Origin: Deltaproteobacteria bacterium
GTDB lineage: Bacteria; Bdellovibrionota_C; UBA2361; SZUA-149; JADYYL01
Assembly: GCA_020853655.1 (NCBI GenBank)
Contig: JADYYL010000063.1
Location: 1 to 14,584, forward strand
Direction of reading: 5' to 3'
DNA: 14,584 nt
Positions 1 to 7,794 of this stretch are shown here, piece by piece (the first letter of the stretch is position 1; the number at the start of each line of letters is the position of its first letter). A model generated the notes under the pieces. It made no database searches and was not told the origin of the DNA. It saw only the letters and a list, made by a program, of their open reading frames with translations. Position numbers and translations under genes: made by a program.

Positions 1-1449
1 ACCTTCAAACACGGCACGATGCTGCGTCTCCGGTTCGTCAAGCATGGCATTGAGTTCGTCGAGTTCGAACTTCCGACGATTGATCGAGCGCGCCCGGCCG
101 GTCAGCTCTACGCCCCGTGTGTGATTTCTCGTGCCGAACAGACTGTGGAAATAGACTCCGGGAATACCTCGAAGTGACAGAGCAAACGCTTGCGACATGA
201 GGAACCGCCGAACTTGGAGCTCCGGAGCGAACTCTCCCGGTGCTCCAGCCAGCGCATCGAAGTAGCTGATGTTCATCTCATACGGAACATCAGTGCCCTC
301 GGGAGTTCTTCGGGTGCTGACTTGGCCGCCCTGAGACTTCACGGCGCTGATCATTCGATCGAATCGTTCGCCCTCAATGTAGCCCTGCGCGCCGCGGACG
401 CCGATGCCGTCATGCGAGGCAGTGAAGTTGAAGAACGTTGTGCCCGTGTGCGTGACGCATACCTTTTTGGCCCATGTGCGCAGGATGTCGGTGGAGCTGC
501 TCAAGAACGCCTCAAACAGAAGTGGAGGGAGGCTGAAGTTGTAGACCATGTGCACTTCGTCGCCATCGCCGAAGTAACTAATGTTGTCTTGGTGTGGGAC
601 ATTGGTCTCGCTCACGACAACGGTGCCGGGGGCGAACCAGTCGCAAATATCTCGCACCACCTTGACGATTTCATGAGCCTGCGGAAGGTGAGTGCAGCTC
701 GTGCCGATCTCCTTCCAGACGTAATTGACCGCGTCGAGCCGAAGCAATCGCGCTCCTTGCGTGAGATAGAACAGGAGCACGTCGATCATCGCCGCCAGAA
801 CAGCAGGCTCAGAAAAATTCAGGTCAACTTGATCGTCGCTGAACGTCGTCCACAGATGGCGCGTGCCGCGGCTCGTCTCGAACGGGGTGAGCAGCGGGAG
901 ACTCCTCGGGCGAAGGACCGCGGAGAGATCAAGACTCGGGTCCGCCTCTACGAAGAAATCCGTGTAAGGTGGGATCCCCTTCAAGTAAGATTGGAACCAC
1001 TCGCTCTGTTTCGAGATGTGGTTCACGACGTAGTCGAACATGAGACGGAACTCGTGTCCGATGTTCACGACGTCGTTCCAAGAGCCCCATTCGGGATTGA
1101 CGGCCTTGTAGTCGACCACGCTGAATCCATCGTCCGATGAATGCGGATAGAATGGAAGAAAGTGCACGGTGTTGATCAGCGCACCCAGGCCGGAACTATG
1201 GAGAAACTTGTGTTGTGTTGCGATCGGCGCTTCGTTCGCGCGCGAGACTTGATCTCCGTAAGTAATGAGGACGACATCTCGCTCGCTCCACCCGCTTCCG
1301 AGATTCTGTTGCACCTCGAAAATTGGGGCGTAGTGGGAAAAGAGAGGGGCGATGAGATTCCAGGCTCTCTCCCCATGCTCGCTTCCATACAGCATGGTGA
1401 GACGGGGATAGATTCGTGCGCGAAGCGTTCCTTGCCAATCGATCTTCAT
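1..1449 (-). CDS. GH13_18 phosphorylase, probable glucosylglycerate phosphorylase (3' end outside window)
   Basis: The minus-strand frame is open from ATG at 1449 to the window edge, giving 483 residues without the C-terminus. The catalytic core is readable: region I FDYVVNH (D139, N143, H144), nucleophile D239 in RLLRLDAVNYVWKE followed by GTSC, acid/base E281 in VVSETNVPH, and transition-state Asp347 in ASHDGIGV. These match the sucrose phosphorylase subfamily GH13_18. Known members act on sucrose, sucrose-6-phosphate or glucosylglycerate (for example E. coli YcjM). With glucosylglycerate synthesis genes and a glycerate kinase beside it, the likely reaction is glucosylglycerate + Pi to glucose-1-phosphate + D-glycerate in the cytoplasm. 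Specificity is inferred from context. The start lies 30 bases after the kinase stop with no terminator between, so the two are probably co-transcribed. The in-frame stop before the ATG is the kinase stop codon itself. The SD is weak. About 60-80 residues are probably missing compared with full-length relatives. Confidence 0.88.
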   Translation of the reverse strand, partial: MKIDWQGTLRARIYPRLTMLYGSEHGERAWNLIAPLFSHYAPIFEVQQNLGSGWSERDVVLITYGDQVSRANEAPIATQHKFLHSSGLGALINTVHFLPFYPHSSDDGFSVVDYKAVNPEWGSWNDVVNIGHEFRLMFDYVVNHISKQSEWFQSYLKGIPPYTDFFVEADPSLDLSAVLRPRSLPLLTPFETSRGTRHLWTTFSDDQVDLNFSEPAVLAAMIDVLLFYLTQGARLLRLDAVNYVWKEIGTSCTHLPQAHEIVKVVRDICDWFAPGTVVVSETNVPHQDNISYFGDGDEVHMVYNFSLPPLLFEAFLSSSTDILRTWAKKVCVTHTGTTFFNFTASHDGIGVRGAQGYIEGERFDRMISAVKSQGGQVSTRRTPEGTDVPYEMNISYFDALAGAPGEFAPELQVRRFLMSQAFALSLRGIPGVYFHSLFGTRNHTRGVELTGRARSINRRKFELDELNAMLDEPETQHRAVFEG

Positions 1450-1479
1450 CGAGCGCCCATTAGGTGAGTGTCTGAAACG

Positions 1480-2658
1480 TTATTGGTCGACCTTTCGGAC
1501 AAGTGCCATCAGCGAGGCCACCTGACCGACGACGCAAGATAGCGATAATTCCGTCTTCGTCAAACAGTCATCCCGTCCCAGTCCAAACGCACGGAGCTGC
1601 GGGTATTGACCCAGTTCCTCCGGCGTTAAGCCGAGAATGCCTCCAAAGGCGATAACGGGTCTTTGGAGCTTCTCGCAGCGCTTACAGATCGCCGAAAGAA
1701 GCTTTCCTGACAGCGACTGCGAATCAATCTTTCCCTCACCGGTAATGACGTAGTCCGCTTCCTTCGCGAGACGCTCGAATTCGATCAGATCGAGAAAAAA
1801 GTCGCTCCCGGGAACCAATCTCCCGTTCAGAAAGGCGAGGACTCCGAACCCACTTCCGCCGGCCGCCCCGGCGCCCGGGACGTCCGCGTAGTTGCGGTCG
1901 ATGGTTTTGGAGACGAGTTTCGCGATACGGGAGAGGTGTCCATCAATAACGGGGATCAGAGTGGGTGTGAGGCCCTTTTGAGGGCCATAAATCGCGGCGC
2001 AGCCGTTCTCGCCGCAGAGCGGGTTATCGACGTCGACCGCTGCGACGATCGACACGTTACCGAGGCGCTCATGCAACTCGCTCAGCTCGATGCGCGCAAC
2101 GTCTCCCAGTCGTTCGCCGGCGTACGGCTCGTCACCCGTCGGACCGGGGATCAAGTCCCCGCGCGCATCGAAGAATCGGGCACCAAGTGCCTTGGCGAAT
2201 CCGATTCCCCCGTCTGTCGAAGCCGATCCGCCGAGGAACAACTGTATCTCTGTCGCGCCGTTCTCGACCGCGTGGCGTATGAGTTGGCCGAATCCAAACG
2301 TCGTAGCGCTGCACGCACTTCTTCCCGAGGTCTTGTCGACGAGGACCAGTCCGCTCGCAGCGGCGAGCTCAATCAGAGCCTTACCGTTCTTTCGATAATA
2401 GAATCCGCGTACTGGTTCGCCGTGAGGGCCGCACACCTCAAGCTCGACACGTTGAGCGCCGATCGCCTCACCGGCAATCGCGCTCGAACCTTCACCGCCG
2501 TCGGCAAGTGGAAAGGTATCAATGCGCATATTTGGAAATACTGAGCGGAAGCCAGCGGCCACACACGTCGCCGCCTCGGCGGCGGTGAGCGTGCCTTTGA
2601 ACTTATCGATGACGACTAATACTCGAGGGTCGACTACTCCGGACATCCGGCTCACCAT
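1480..2658 (-). CDS. Glycerate 2-kinase (GlxK/GarK family)
   Basis: This is a Gly_kinase (PF02595-type) protein that makes 2-phosphoglycerate from D-glycerate and ATP. Family signatures visible are VLVVIDKFKGTLTAAEAA at the N-terminus, FPLADGGEGS, IELAAASGLVLV, LFLGGSASTDGGIGFAKALG, GAGAAGGSGFGVLAFL and VITGEGKIDSQSLSGK. The length of about 390 residues is normal. The start is uncertain: the frame opens at TTG 2670, with ATG codons at 2658 and 2646. Family members begin only a few residues before the first strand, so 2658 or 2646 is more likely than the TTG, and 2646 has the better purine-rich stretch upstream. The gene follows the gpgS terminator and precedes the phosphorylase by 30 bases. 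Here it would return the glycerate released by that phosphorylase to lower glycolysis. Confidence 0.93.
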   Translation of the reverse strand: MVSRMSGVVDPRVLVVIDKFKGTLTAAEAATCVAAGFRSVFPNMRIDTFPLADGGEGSSAIAGEAIGAQRVELEVCGPHGEPVRGFYYRKNGKALIELAAASGLVLVDKTSGRSACSATTFGFGQLIRHAVENGATEIQLFLGGSASTDGGIGFAKALGARFFDARGDLIPGPTGDEPYAGERLGDVARIELSELHERLGNVSIVAAVDVDNPLCGENGCAAIYGPQKGLTPTLIPVIDGHLSRIAKLVSKTIDRNYADVPGAGAAGGSGFGVLAFLNGRLVPGSDFFLDLIEFERLAKEADYVITGEGKIDSQSLSGKLLSAICKRCEKLQRPVIAFGGILGLTPEELGQYPQLRAFGLGRDDCLTKTELSLSCVVGQVASLMALVRKVDQ

Positions 2659-2751
2659 TCCAGAAAACAAACGATATCAAGGAAGCGATAAACTACGTCA
2701 CTGGGAACTTTCATTACTGTTAGAGAAACGCTCCGGCGCAGGTACCTTAGT

Positions 2752-2792
2752 AAAAAAGGGTGGAGCGGGACGTGTTCACGTTGTCCCGCTCC
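2752..2792 (-). terminator. Intrinsic terminator after gpgS-like gene
   Basis: A perfect 10-bp stem pairs GGAGCGGGAC (2762-2771) with GTCCCGCTCC (2783-2792) around an 11-base loop. Read on the minus strand it is followed after four bases by six T residues (complement of 2752-2757). It starts 15 bases past the gpgS stop, so it should end gpgS transcription and separate it from the kinase gene. Confidence 0.88.
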
Positions 2793-2806
2793 GAAGAGCC
2801 CCACCA

Positions 2807-4057
2807 CTACCGCACCTTGATGGCCGCTCGCGCGAGCAGCTCCTTGGCGTGCGGTGCCTTCTCGAAGATCTCGGCCCAGCTGGGCATGCGCGAGTTGCGG
2901 ACGGCGTCGACTGTGACCTCGCCGTGCCGCCAGGCTTCGATACGCTGTTGCAGCACGGGCGCGAAGTCGTTCACGATGACGCCTCTTTCACCGTCCTCAT
3001 TGAAGCGCAGACCGTTCTGCGCCGCGAGGAGGTGATATTCGGCGACGAAGTCGACCGCACGATCGATGTACGCTTCGTGCAGCTTCGAAAGTTCCGTCAC
3101 GTCCACCTTCTGCAGCCTGACGAGGGCCGCCAGCAAGATGTCCGTGATTTCGCCGACCATGTTGCCGAGCGCGCCGTTCGTCTGGTGGTGGTGGTCATAG
3201 ACTCCACACCAGGGTTGGGTGATCCGGCCCTGATACCTGAACATGCGCAAGTTCTGGCCCGTTTCGAGGCCGTATCCCTGCGCGAGTTCGAGATTCTCGG
3301 CGATTTCGCGGCTGAACCCGACCTCGCCCGAGAGCGGGTATTCGATATTCTGCAAGAAGCGGAACATCGGGTGGTCGTGATGGGCGAGGATCGCCGAGAT
3401 GAACGGCTTGAAGAAGTTGCGGGTGACCCGCCCCTTCAGCTCGCCGTTGCACACGCGCAGGTAGTTGGCCTTCGAGACGTCGTACCGCTTCGCCTCGTGG
3501 CCGACGAGCGGGTACGCCACCTCTGCGACCAGACGCAGCAGCGGCGTCTTGATGTCACAGTCGTGGGTCGCCAGCGCGGCGTACATCGGATAGTCGCCGT
3601 CGGCGAGCGCTGCCAATGCAGCGCCGACGCCGATGAAGTATCCCTTTGCCTTGCCGTCGCGACTGTCAATCACCACACCGGATTCCCGGATGTGGTCGTA
3701 CAGTTCGGCGATCTGCTCGCTCTGCAGCCAGTAGATCGTCGGGGTTTTTGCGAGTCGCGAACATTCGTTCGCGAGCGCGTCGATTGCCGATCGATCGTTG
3801 GGCTCCTTCTCCCGGTGGGTCGTGATTACGAGAGAGTGGTCCGCCCACGTGATCTCGTTCCACTGGTCGAGAATCCCCGGCAGCGTCGGACGGTTGCCCT
3901 CCCGGCCGCGCCACTCGTCGATGAGGGCCGGCAGCACATAGTGGATCTTTCGACCCTGGCTGTAAGCCCGACGAAGTCCCTGCAGAACGACATCCGACGG
4001 GGTTTCCGGTCCCCCGCGGAGATCTCGTCCCGCGCTGATACCATAACGAACTGTCAC
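2807..4057 (-). CDS. gpgS: Glucosyl-3-phosphoglycerate synthase, GT81-type
   Basis: A 416-residue cytoplasmic glycosyltransferase with a GT-A fold is expected to join the sugar of an NDP-sugar to 3-phosphoglycerate. Features seen are VLPAL near residue 41, the metal-binding DCD at 166-168 (THDCDIKTP), GRVTRNFFKPF at 209-219, EYPLSGEVGFS at 239-249, GYGLETGQNL at 261-270, and a His-rich DHHHQ at 288-292. The GRVT, PLSGE and GYGxExG blocks are those of GT81 GpgS enzymes. Glucose rather than mannose as donor is inferred from the family and cannot be read directly. The start is GTG at 4057 with a purine-rich AAAGAAAGG upstream. It is flanked by its own terminator downstream and by the gpgP terminator upstream, so it is probably monocistronic with a structured leader. 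Third codon positions in the middle of the gene are very GC-rich, which may reflect strong expression. Confidence 0.87.
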   Translation of the reverse strand: MTVRYGISAGRDLRGGPETPSDVVLQGLRRAYSQGRKIHYVLPALIDEWRGREGNRPTLPGILDQWNEITWADHSLVITTHREKEPNDRSAIDALANECSRLAKTPTIYWLQSEQIAELYDHIRESGVVIDSRDGKAKGYFIGVGAALAALADGDYPMYAALATHDCDIKTPLLRLVAEVAYPLVGHEAKRYDVSKANYLRVCNGELKGRVTRNFFKPFISAILAHHDHPMFRFLQNIEYPLSGEVGFSREIAENLELAQGYGLETGQNLRMFRYQGRITQPWCGVYDHHHQTNGALGNMVGEITDILLAALVRLQKVDVTELSKLHEAYIDRAVDFVAEYHLLAAQNGLRFNEDGERGVIVNDFAPVLQQRIEAWRHGEVTVDAVRNSRMPSWAEIFEKAPHAKELLARAAIKVR

Positions 4058-4111
4058 CGTGTCCCGCCTTTCTTTGGCGCAGGTTAATTGGGAAAAAACC
4101 TCAAATTTGCG

Positions 4112-4159
4112 CCGGAGGTTTCCCCCGGAGGACCGTGCGGTCTCCGAGAGAAACTCCGA
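4112..4159 (-). promoter_or_regulatory. Long imperfect hairpin in the gpgS leader, possible attenuator or RNA regulatory element
   Basis: Positions 4112-4134 pair with 4139-4159 around a GTGC loop, with about 20 base pairs and two single-base bulges (4117 and 4131). Three positions (4125/4147, 4123/4149, 4112/4159) are C-A mismatches on the plus strand but become G-U wobble pairs in minus-strand RNA. The fold is therefore better in the gpgS transcript. A T6 tract (minus strand, 4098-4093) lies 13 bases past the stem, rather far for a standard terminator. The gpgS start is 54 bases downstream. No known riboswitch class was recognised. Confidence 0.5.
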
Positions 4160-4170
4160 GTCATCTACCG

Positions 4171-4176
4171 ATTATT
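4171..4176 (-). promoter_or_regulatory. Possible -10 element for gpgS
   Basis: The minus strand reads AATAAT here, 5 of 6 to TATAAT, between the gpgP terminator and the gpgS leader hairpin, where a gpgS promoter is needed. No acceptable -35 hexamer is found at 16-18 bases, so the call is tentative. Confidence 0.25.
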
Positions 4177-4207
4177 GAATTGAAAGAGCGTGTGACTTTC
4201 TGTCGAT

Positions 4208-4227
4208 CCGAAACACAAAAGTTTCGG
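4208..4227. repeat. 7-bp inverted repeat between gpgP terminator and gpgS leader
   Basis: CCGAAAC (4208-4214) and GTTTCGG (4221-4227) form perfect arms around a 6-base A-rich spacer. It lies just past the gpgP terminator and upstream of the expected gpgS promoter. It could be an operator or a second hairpin at the gpgP transcript end; the sequence does not decide. Confidence 0.4.
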
Positions 4228-4238
4228 GGGCACATTTG

Positions 4239-4296
4239 AAAAACCGAATCGCCGACTCGTCAGAGGTGCATCGAGGCACCTTGACGGAGTCGGCGA
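4239..4296 (-). terminator. Intrinsic terminator after gpgP-like gene
   Basis: A long hairpin starts 15 bases past the gpgP stop. The outer arms of 10 bp (4249-4258 with 4287-4296) are followed inward by GTCA/TGAC and AGGTGC/GCACCT (4264-4269 with 4276-4281), with single-base bulges at 4263 and 4286 and a 6-base loop. On the minus strand it is followed after five bases by five T residues (complement of 4239-4243). The T tract is short and displaced, but the stem is very stable. Confidence 0.8.
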
Positions 4297-4310
4297 ATAT
4301 CTGGAGTGAG

Positions 4311-5231
4311 CTAGGCCGCGATCAGCGCCTGAACTGCCTCACTCCACCCTTCGGGACCATTCGCTTCGGTGACCAGTGGCACATCCGTTCTTCCGGCTGC
4401 GACCAACTGATCCACGAGCGTCGTCTTCATTCGCTCGGTTCGATCGGAGACCGACGAGCGAACAACGACGGGGTGATCCACTTCGACGAGGAAGTCCAGG
4501 TCGTTCGGCGCGTCGCCGAGACCGATAGACTCCGGCGTTGTTCCGTACACCTCCTTGTGCATCTGGAGAAGTCGAAGCAACGCCCATCCCTTGTCGATCC
4601 GAGGGGTCACCTTCGTGACGTGGTAGAAGCGCCCGCCCTGCACGACTCGGTAGCCGGCCGGAGCAAGTGCCTCTTCGAGCCGTCGCCGACCGTCCTCGCC
4701 ATCATCGATGGTGAAGGGGTCGGTGTAGAGCCGCGCTTTGGCGAGTTGGCACTGGCGCACCGACGTAAAGCCCGTGAGCAGCGCCAGTTCGTCATCGGCC
4801 ATCTCCGTGAAGAGACGGACTCGAACGTTTGCGCTGAGCGATGCGCGACGTAGCGCTTTCGCAACGACAGATCGCCTCTCGCCGAGAGCGACGATGTTGC
4901 CGAAACGCGCACTGAGCCCGGCGTCCGCGAGCAGCATTCCGGCGCCTCCCTCGAAGATTACATCGGCGCGTGCGAGCATCGATGCGTTCATTCGAGCGAA
5001 GTCGCGGTCCGACGATTTCCAGCCAGGAAGGTCCTCCTCCTTGAGCGTGCAGATCCTTGCTTCAACTGCGCTGAGATGTGCACGCATCTCGGCGCAGGTC
5101 TTCGACGTCGCGTACACTATTCGAACTCCTCGCACGCGTGCATGGATGAGCCCTGGTAGCGAAAACGCGAAATCGTATGCGTCGCTGATGAACGTGCCGT
5201 CCATGTCTGTGCAGATGAGCTGATCGGCCAC
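4311..5231 (-). CDS. gpgP: Glucosyl-3-phosphoglycerate phosphatase, HAD-IIB MPGP family
   Basis: A 306-residue HAD phosphatase is expected to remove phosphate from glucosyl-3-phosphoglycerate (or the mannosyl analogue) to give glucosylglycerate. All HAD motifs are visible: motif I TDMDGT with D9 and D11, motif II YATSKT near 40-45, the motif III Lys in RIDKGWALL (K214), and motif IV GLGDAPNDLDF with D240, N243 and D244. FEGGAG at 93-98 is typical of the mannosyl/glucosyl-phosphoglycerate phosphatase group. The length is slightly above the usual 250-280. The start is GTG at 5231, preceded by a purine tract with AAGGGAG and AGAGGGA that serves as a strong SD. It is followed by its own terminator and then the synthase gene, which fixes its role in the two-step pathway. 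The choice between glucosyl and mannosyl substrate rests on the synthase type. Confidence 0.87.
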   Translation of the reverse strand: MADQLICTDMDGTFISDAYDFAFSLPGLIHARVRGVRIVYATSKTCAEMRAHLSAVEARICTLKEEDLPGWKSSDRDFARMNASMLARADVIFEGGAGMLLADAGLSARFGNIVALGERRSVVAKALRRASLSANVRVRLFTEMADDELALLTGFTSVRQCQLAKARLYTDPFTIDDGEDGRRRLEEALAPAGYRVVQGGRFYHVTKVTPRIDKGWALLRLLQMHKEVYGTTPESIGLGDAPNDLDFLVEVDHPVVVRSSVSDRTERMKTTLVDQLVAAGRTDVPLVTEANGPEGWSEAVQALIAA

Positions 5232-5589
5232 TCCCTCTTCTCCCTTCTATGACACCTTGCGTGCCTCCGAGCAGAACGGATCTCGATCGATGCGCTCTGA
5301 TCGAAGGCGACAGAAAGTCAAAACTGCTGTGTTTGATTTTGAGAAAGAGCCGACTGATTTCACCCAGCGAGTTCGGTCCGGGTTTGCGGCCCGAAGGTAT
5401 CCTCGATCGCTGAGCTCCACCCCTCCATTCGCCTCGAGCAGTGATGCTCGCTGCGTATCCATGTTCCCGCGAAGTAATCTCGCCAGAACGTAGTCACGTT
5501 TGGTCCGCGACGTTCCTCCATCCAATCAGTGGCCTGCAGAGAAACCTCCGAATTATACCGCAGCTAGAGGTCCGCGGCTATTGCGAAGA

Positions 5590-5609
5590 GCTAGAACGCC
5601 GGTTCTAGC
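5590..5609. repeat. Perfect 8-bp inverted repeat, possible operator
   Basis: GCTAGAACGCCGGTTCTAGC has perfect 8-base arms with a 4-base GCCG spacer. No T tract follows on either strand, so a protein-binding site is more likely than a terminator. The core GAAC-N4-GTTC resembles the LexA box of Gram-positive bacteria, but no SOS gene is adjacent, so the owner is unknown. Confidence 0.45.
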
Positions 5610-5675
5610 GACGCCCCCCACTGTACACGCTGTTATGCTCATTTCTGAAACAGTCGCGCATAGGAGAAACCGCGA

Positions 5676-5729
5676 ATGGCTGCTGAAATCCGCTTGATAG
5701 GCGAGTTGGCAACCCCGCCGGATTGCTGA
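5676..5729 (+). CDS. Possible 17-residue small ORF or leader peptide
   Basis: ATG at 5676 follows AGGAG (5662-5666) at 9 bases, the best ribosome binding site in the long gap. It encodes MAAEIRLIGELATPPDC and then TGA. No homologue is recognised. It is far (566 bases) from gnd, so it is not a conventional leader peptide. It may be a chance frame or the remnant of a lost gene. Confidence 0.2.
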   Translation: MAAEIRLIGELATPPDC

Positions 5730-6295
5730 GAAGTTTTAAGATGAGATCTCGTTACTCCCGCCGATCGCCACGCTTCGGTTGACGCTCTTCCCCCGAGAAG
5801 CAGATCCCGATCGAAAGAGGGTGATTTCGGCGCGGCAGTAATTTCGCCGGTATTCGGGAGATTCCGTCATCTTTCACGGACTCTGTGCTTCGTATCCTCG
5901 AGAATTGCGAACTGGTGTTCATGATACCTTCGCCTCGCACGCAGTGGAGAGTGGCTAGCGCAAATTTTTCGAGTTGTGGAACAGTGAGAGACAACCCGGT
6001 TCCAATCGGTGGATTTCGTCCCGCGGCTGAAGTCCTACAGGCACGTCGCTGCCTTGGGAAAAGGAGAGTGGCAGAAGCTCGTTCCTGAAAGCTGCGTTAC
6101 GAATGGCGCGCGTATTCTCGGTTCCTGGCAGGCGTGCGGATATAGGGAGCCCGCAACCACATCCCATGAGGGGAAGACCCGTCAATCCATTCGCATTGGC
6201 GCGATCTTGGTGCTACGTTCGGTCGCAAATCTCAGCCGCAATTCGGCCCGCTTCGTGGCCTTGAACGAGCACGAGCCGCCCTTTAAAGAGCAACT

Positions 6296-7750
<1,455 letters not shown>

Positions 7751-7794
7751 CCAGTGGTGCGTGGGGTTTTTTCGGTTTTTCTTCTGGAGATCCT

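Larger units (their letters stand above)
5232..6295. other. 1,064-base divergent intergenic region with no convincing gene
   Basis: This lies between the starts of gpgP (minus) and gnd (plus), so promoters for both should be inside it. The open frames of 60-96 codons here have no recognisable motifs and composition unlike the neighbours. On the minus strand TTGACT (complement of 5315-5320) is 5 of 6 to a -35 element for gpgP, but no good -10 follows. An 8-bp inverted repeat at 5590-5609 and a 17-codon frame at 5676-5729 are listed separately. No tRNA or recognisable structured RNA was found by eye in the 5700-6295 half. Confidence 0.6.

Noticed and set aside
190..1140. 316-codon plus-strand open frame
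   Set aside because: It is the antisense of the GH13_18 phosphorylase, whose catalytic motifs are all read from the minus strand; the plus-strand protein shows no family motif.
2522..4087. 521-codon plus-strand open frame
   Set aside because: It is antisense to gpgS, crosses the gpgS terminator, and has the Arg/Val/Asp-rich makeup of a GC-rich shadow frame.
5247..5525. 92-codon minus-strand frame just upstream of gpgP
   Set aside because: Spacing would suit an operon partner, but there are no motifs, no convincing SD and the composition is unlike neighbouring proteins.
5990..6020. Possible tRNA T-arm like sequence (GGTTCCAATC)
   Set aside because: Flanking bases do not pair as a T-stem and no acceptor or anticodon arm could be built around it.
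5940..6290. Possible 6S-like RNA
   Set aside because: Some short G/C stems are present but I could not build the long closing stem and central bubble of 6S RNA, so no call is made.
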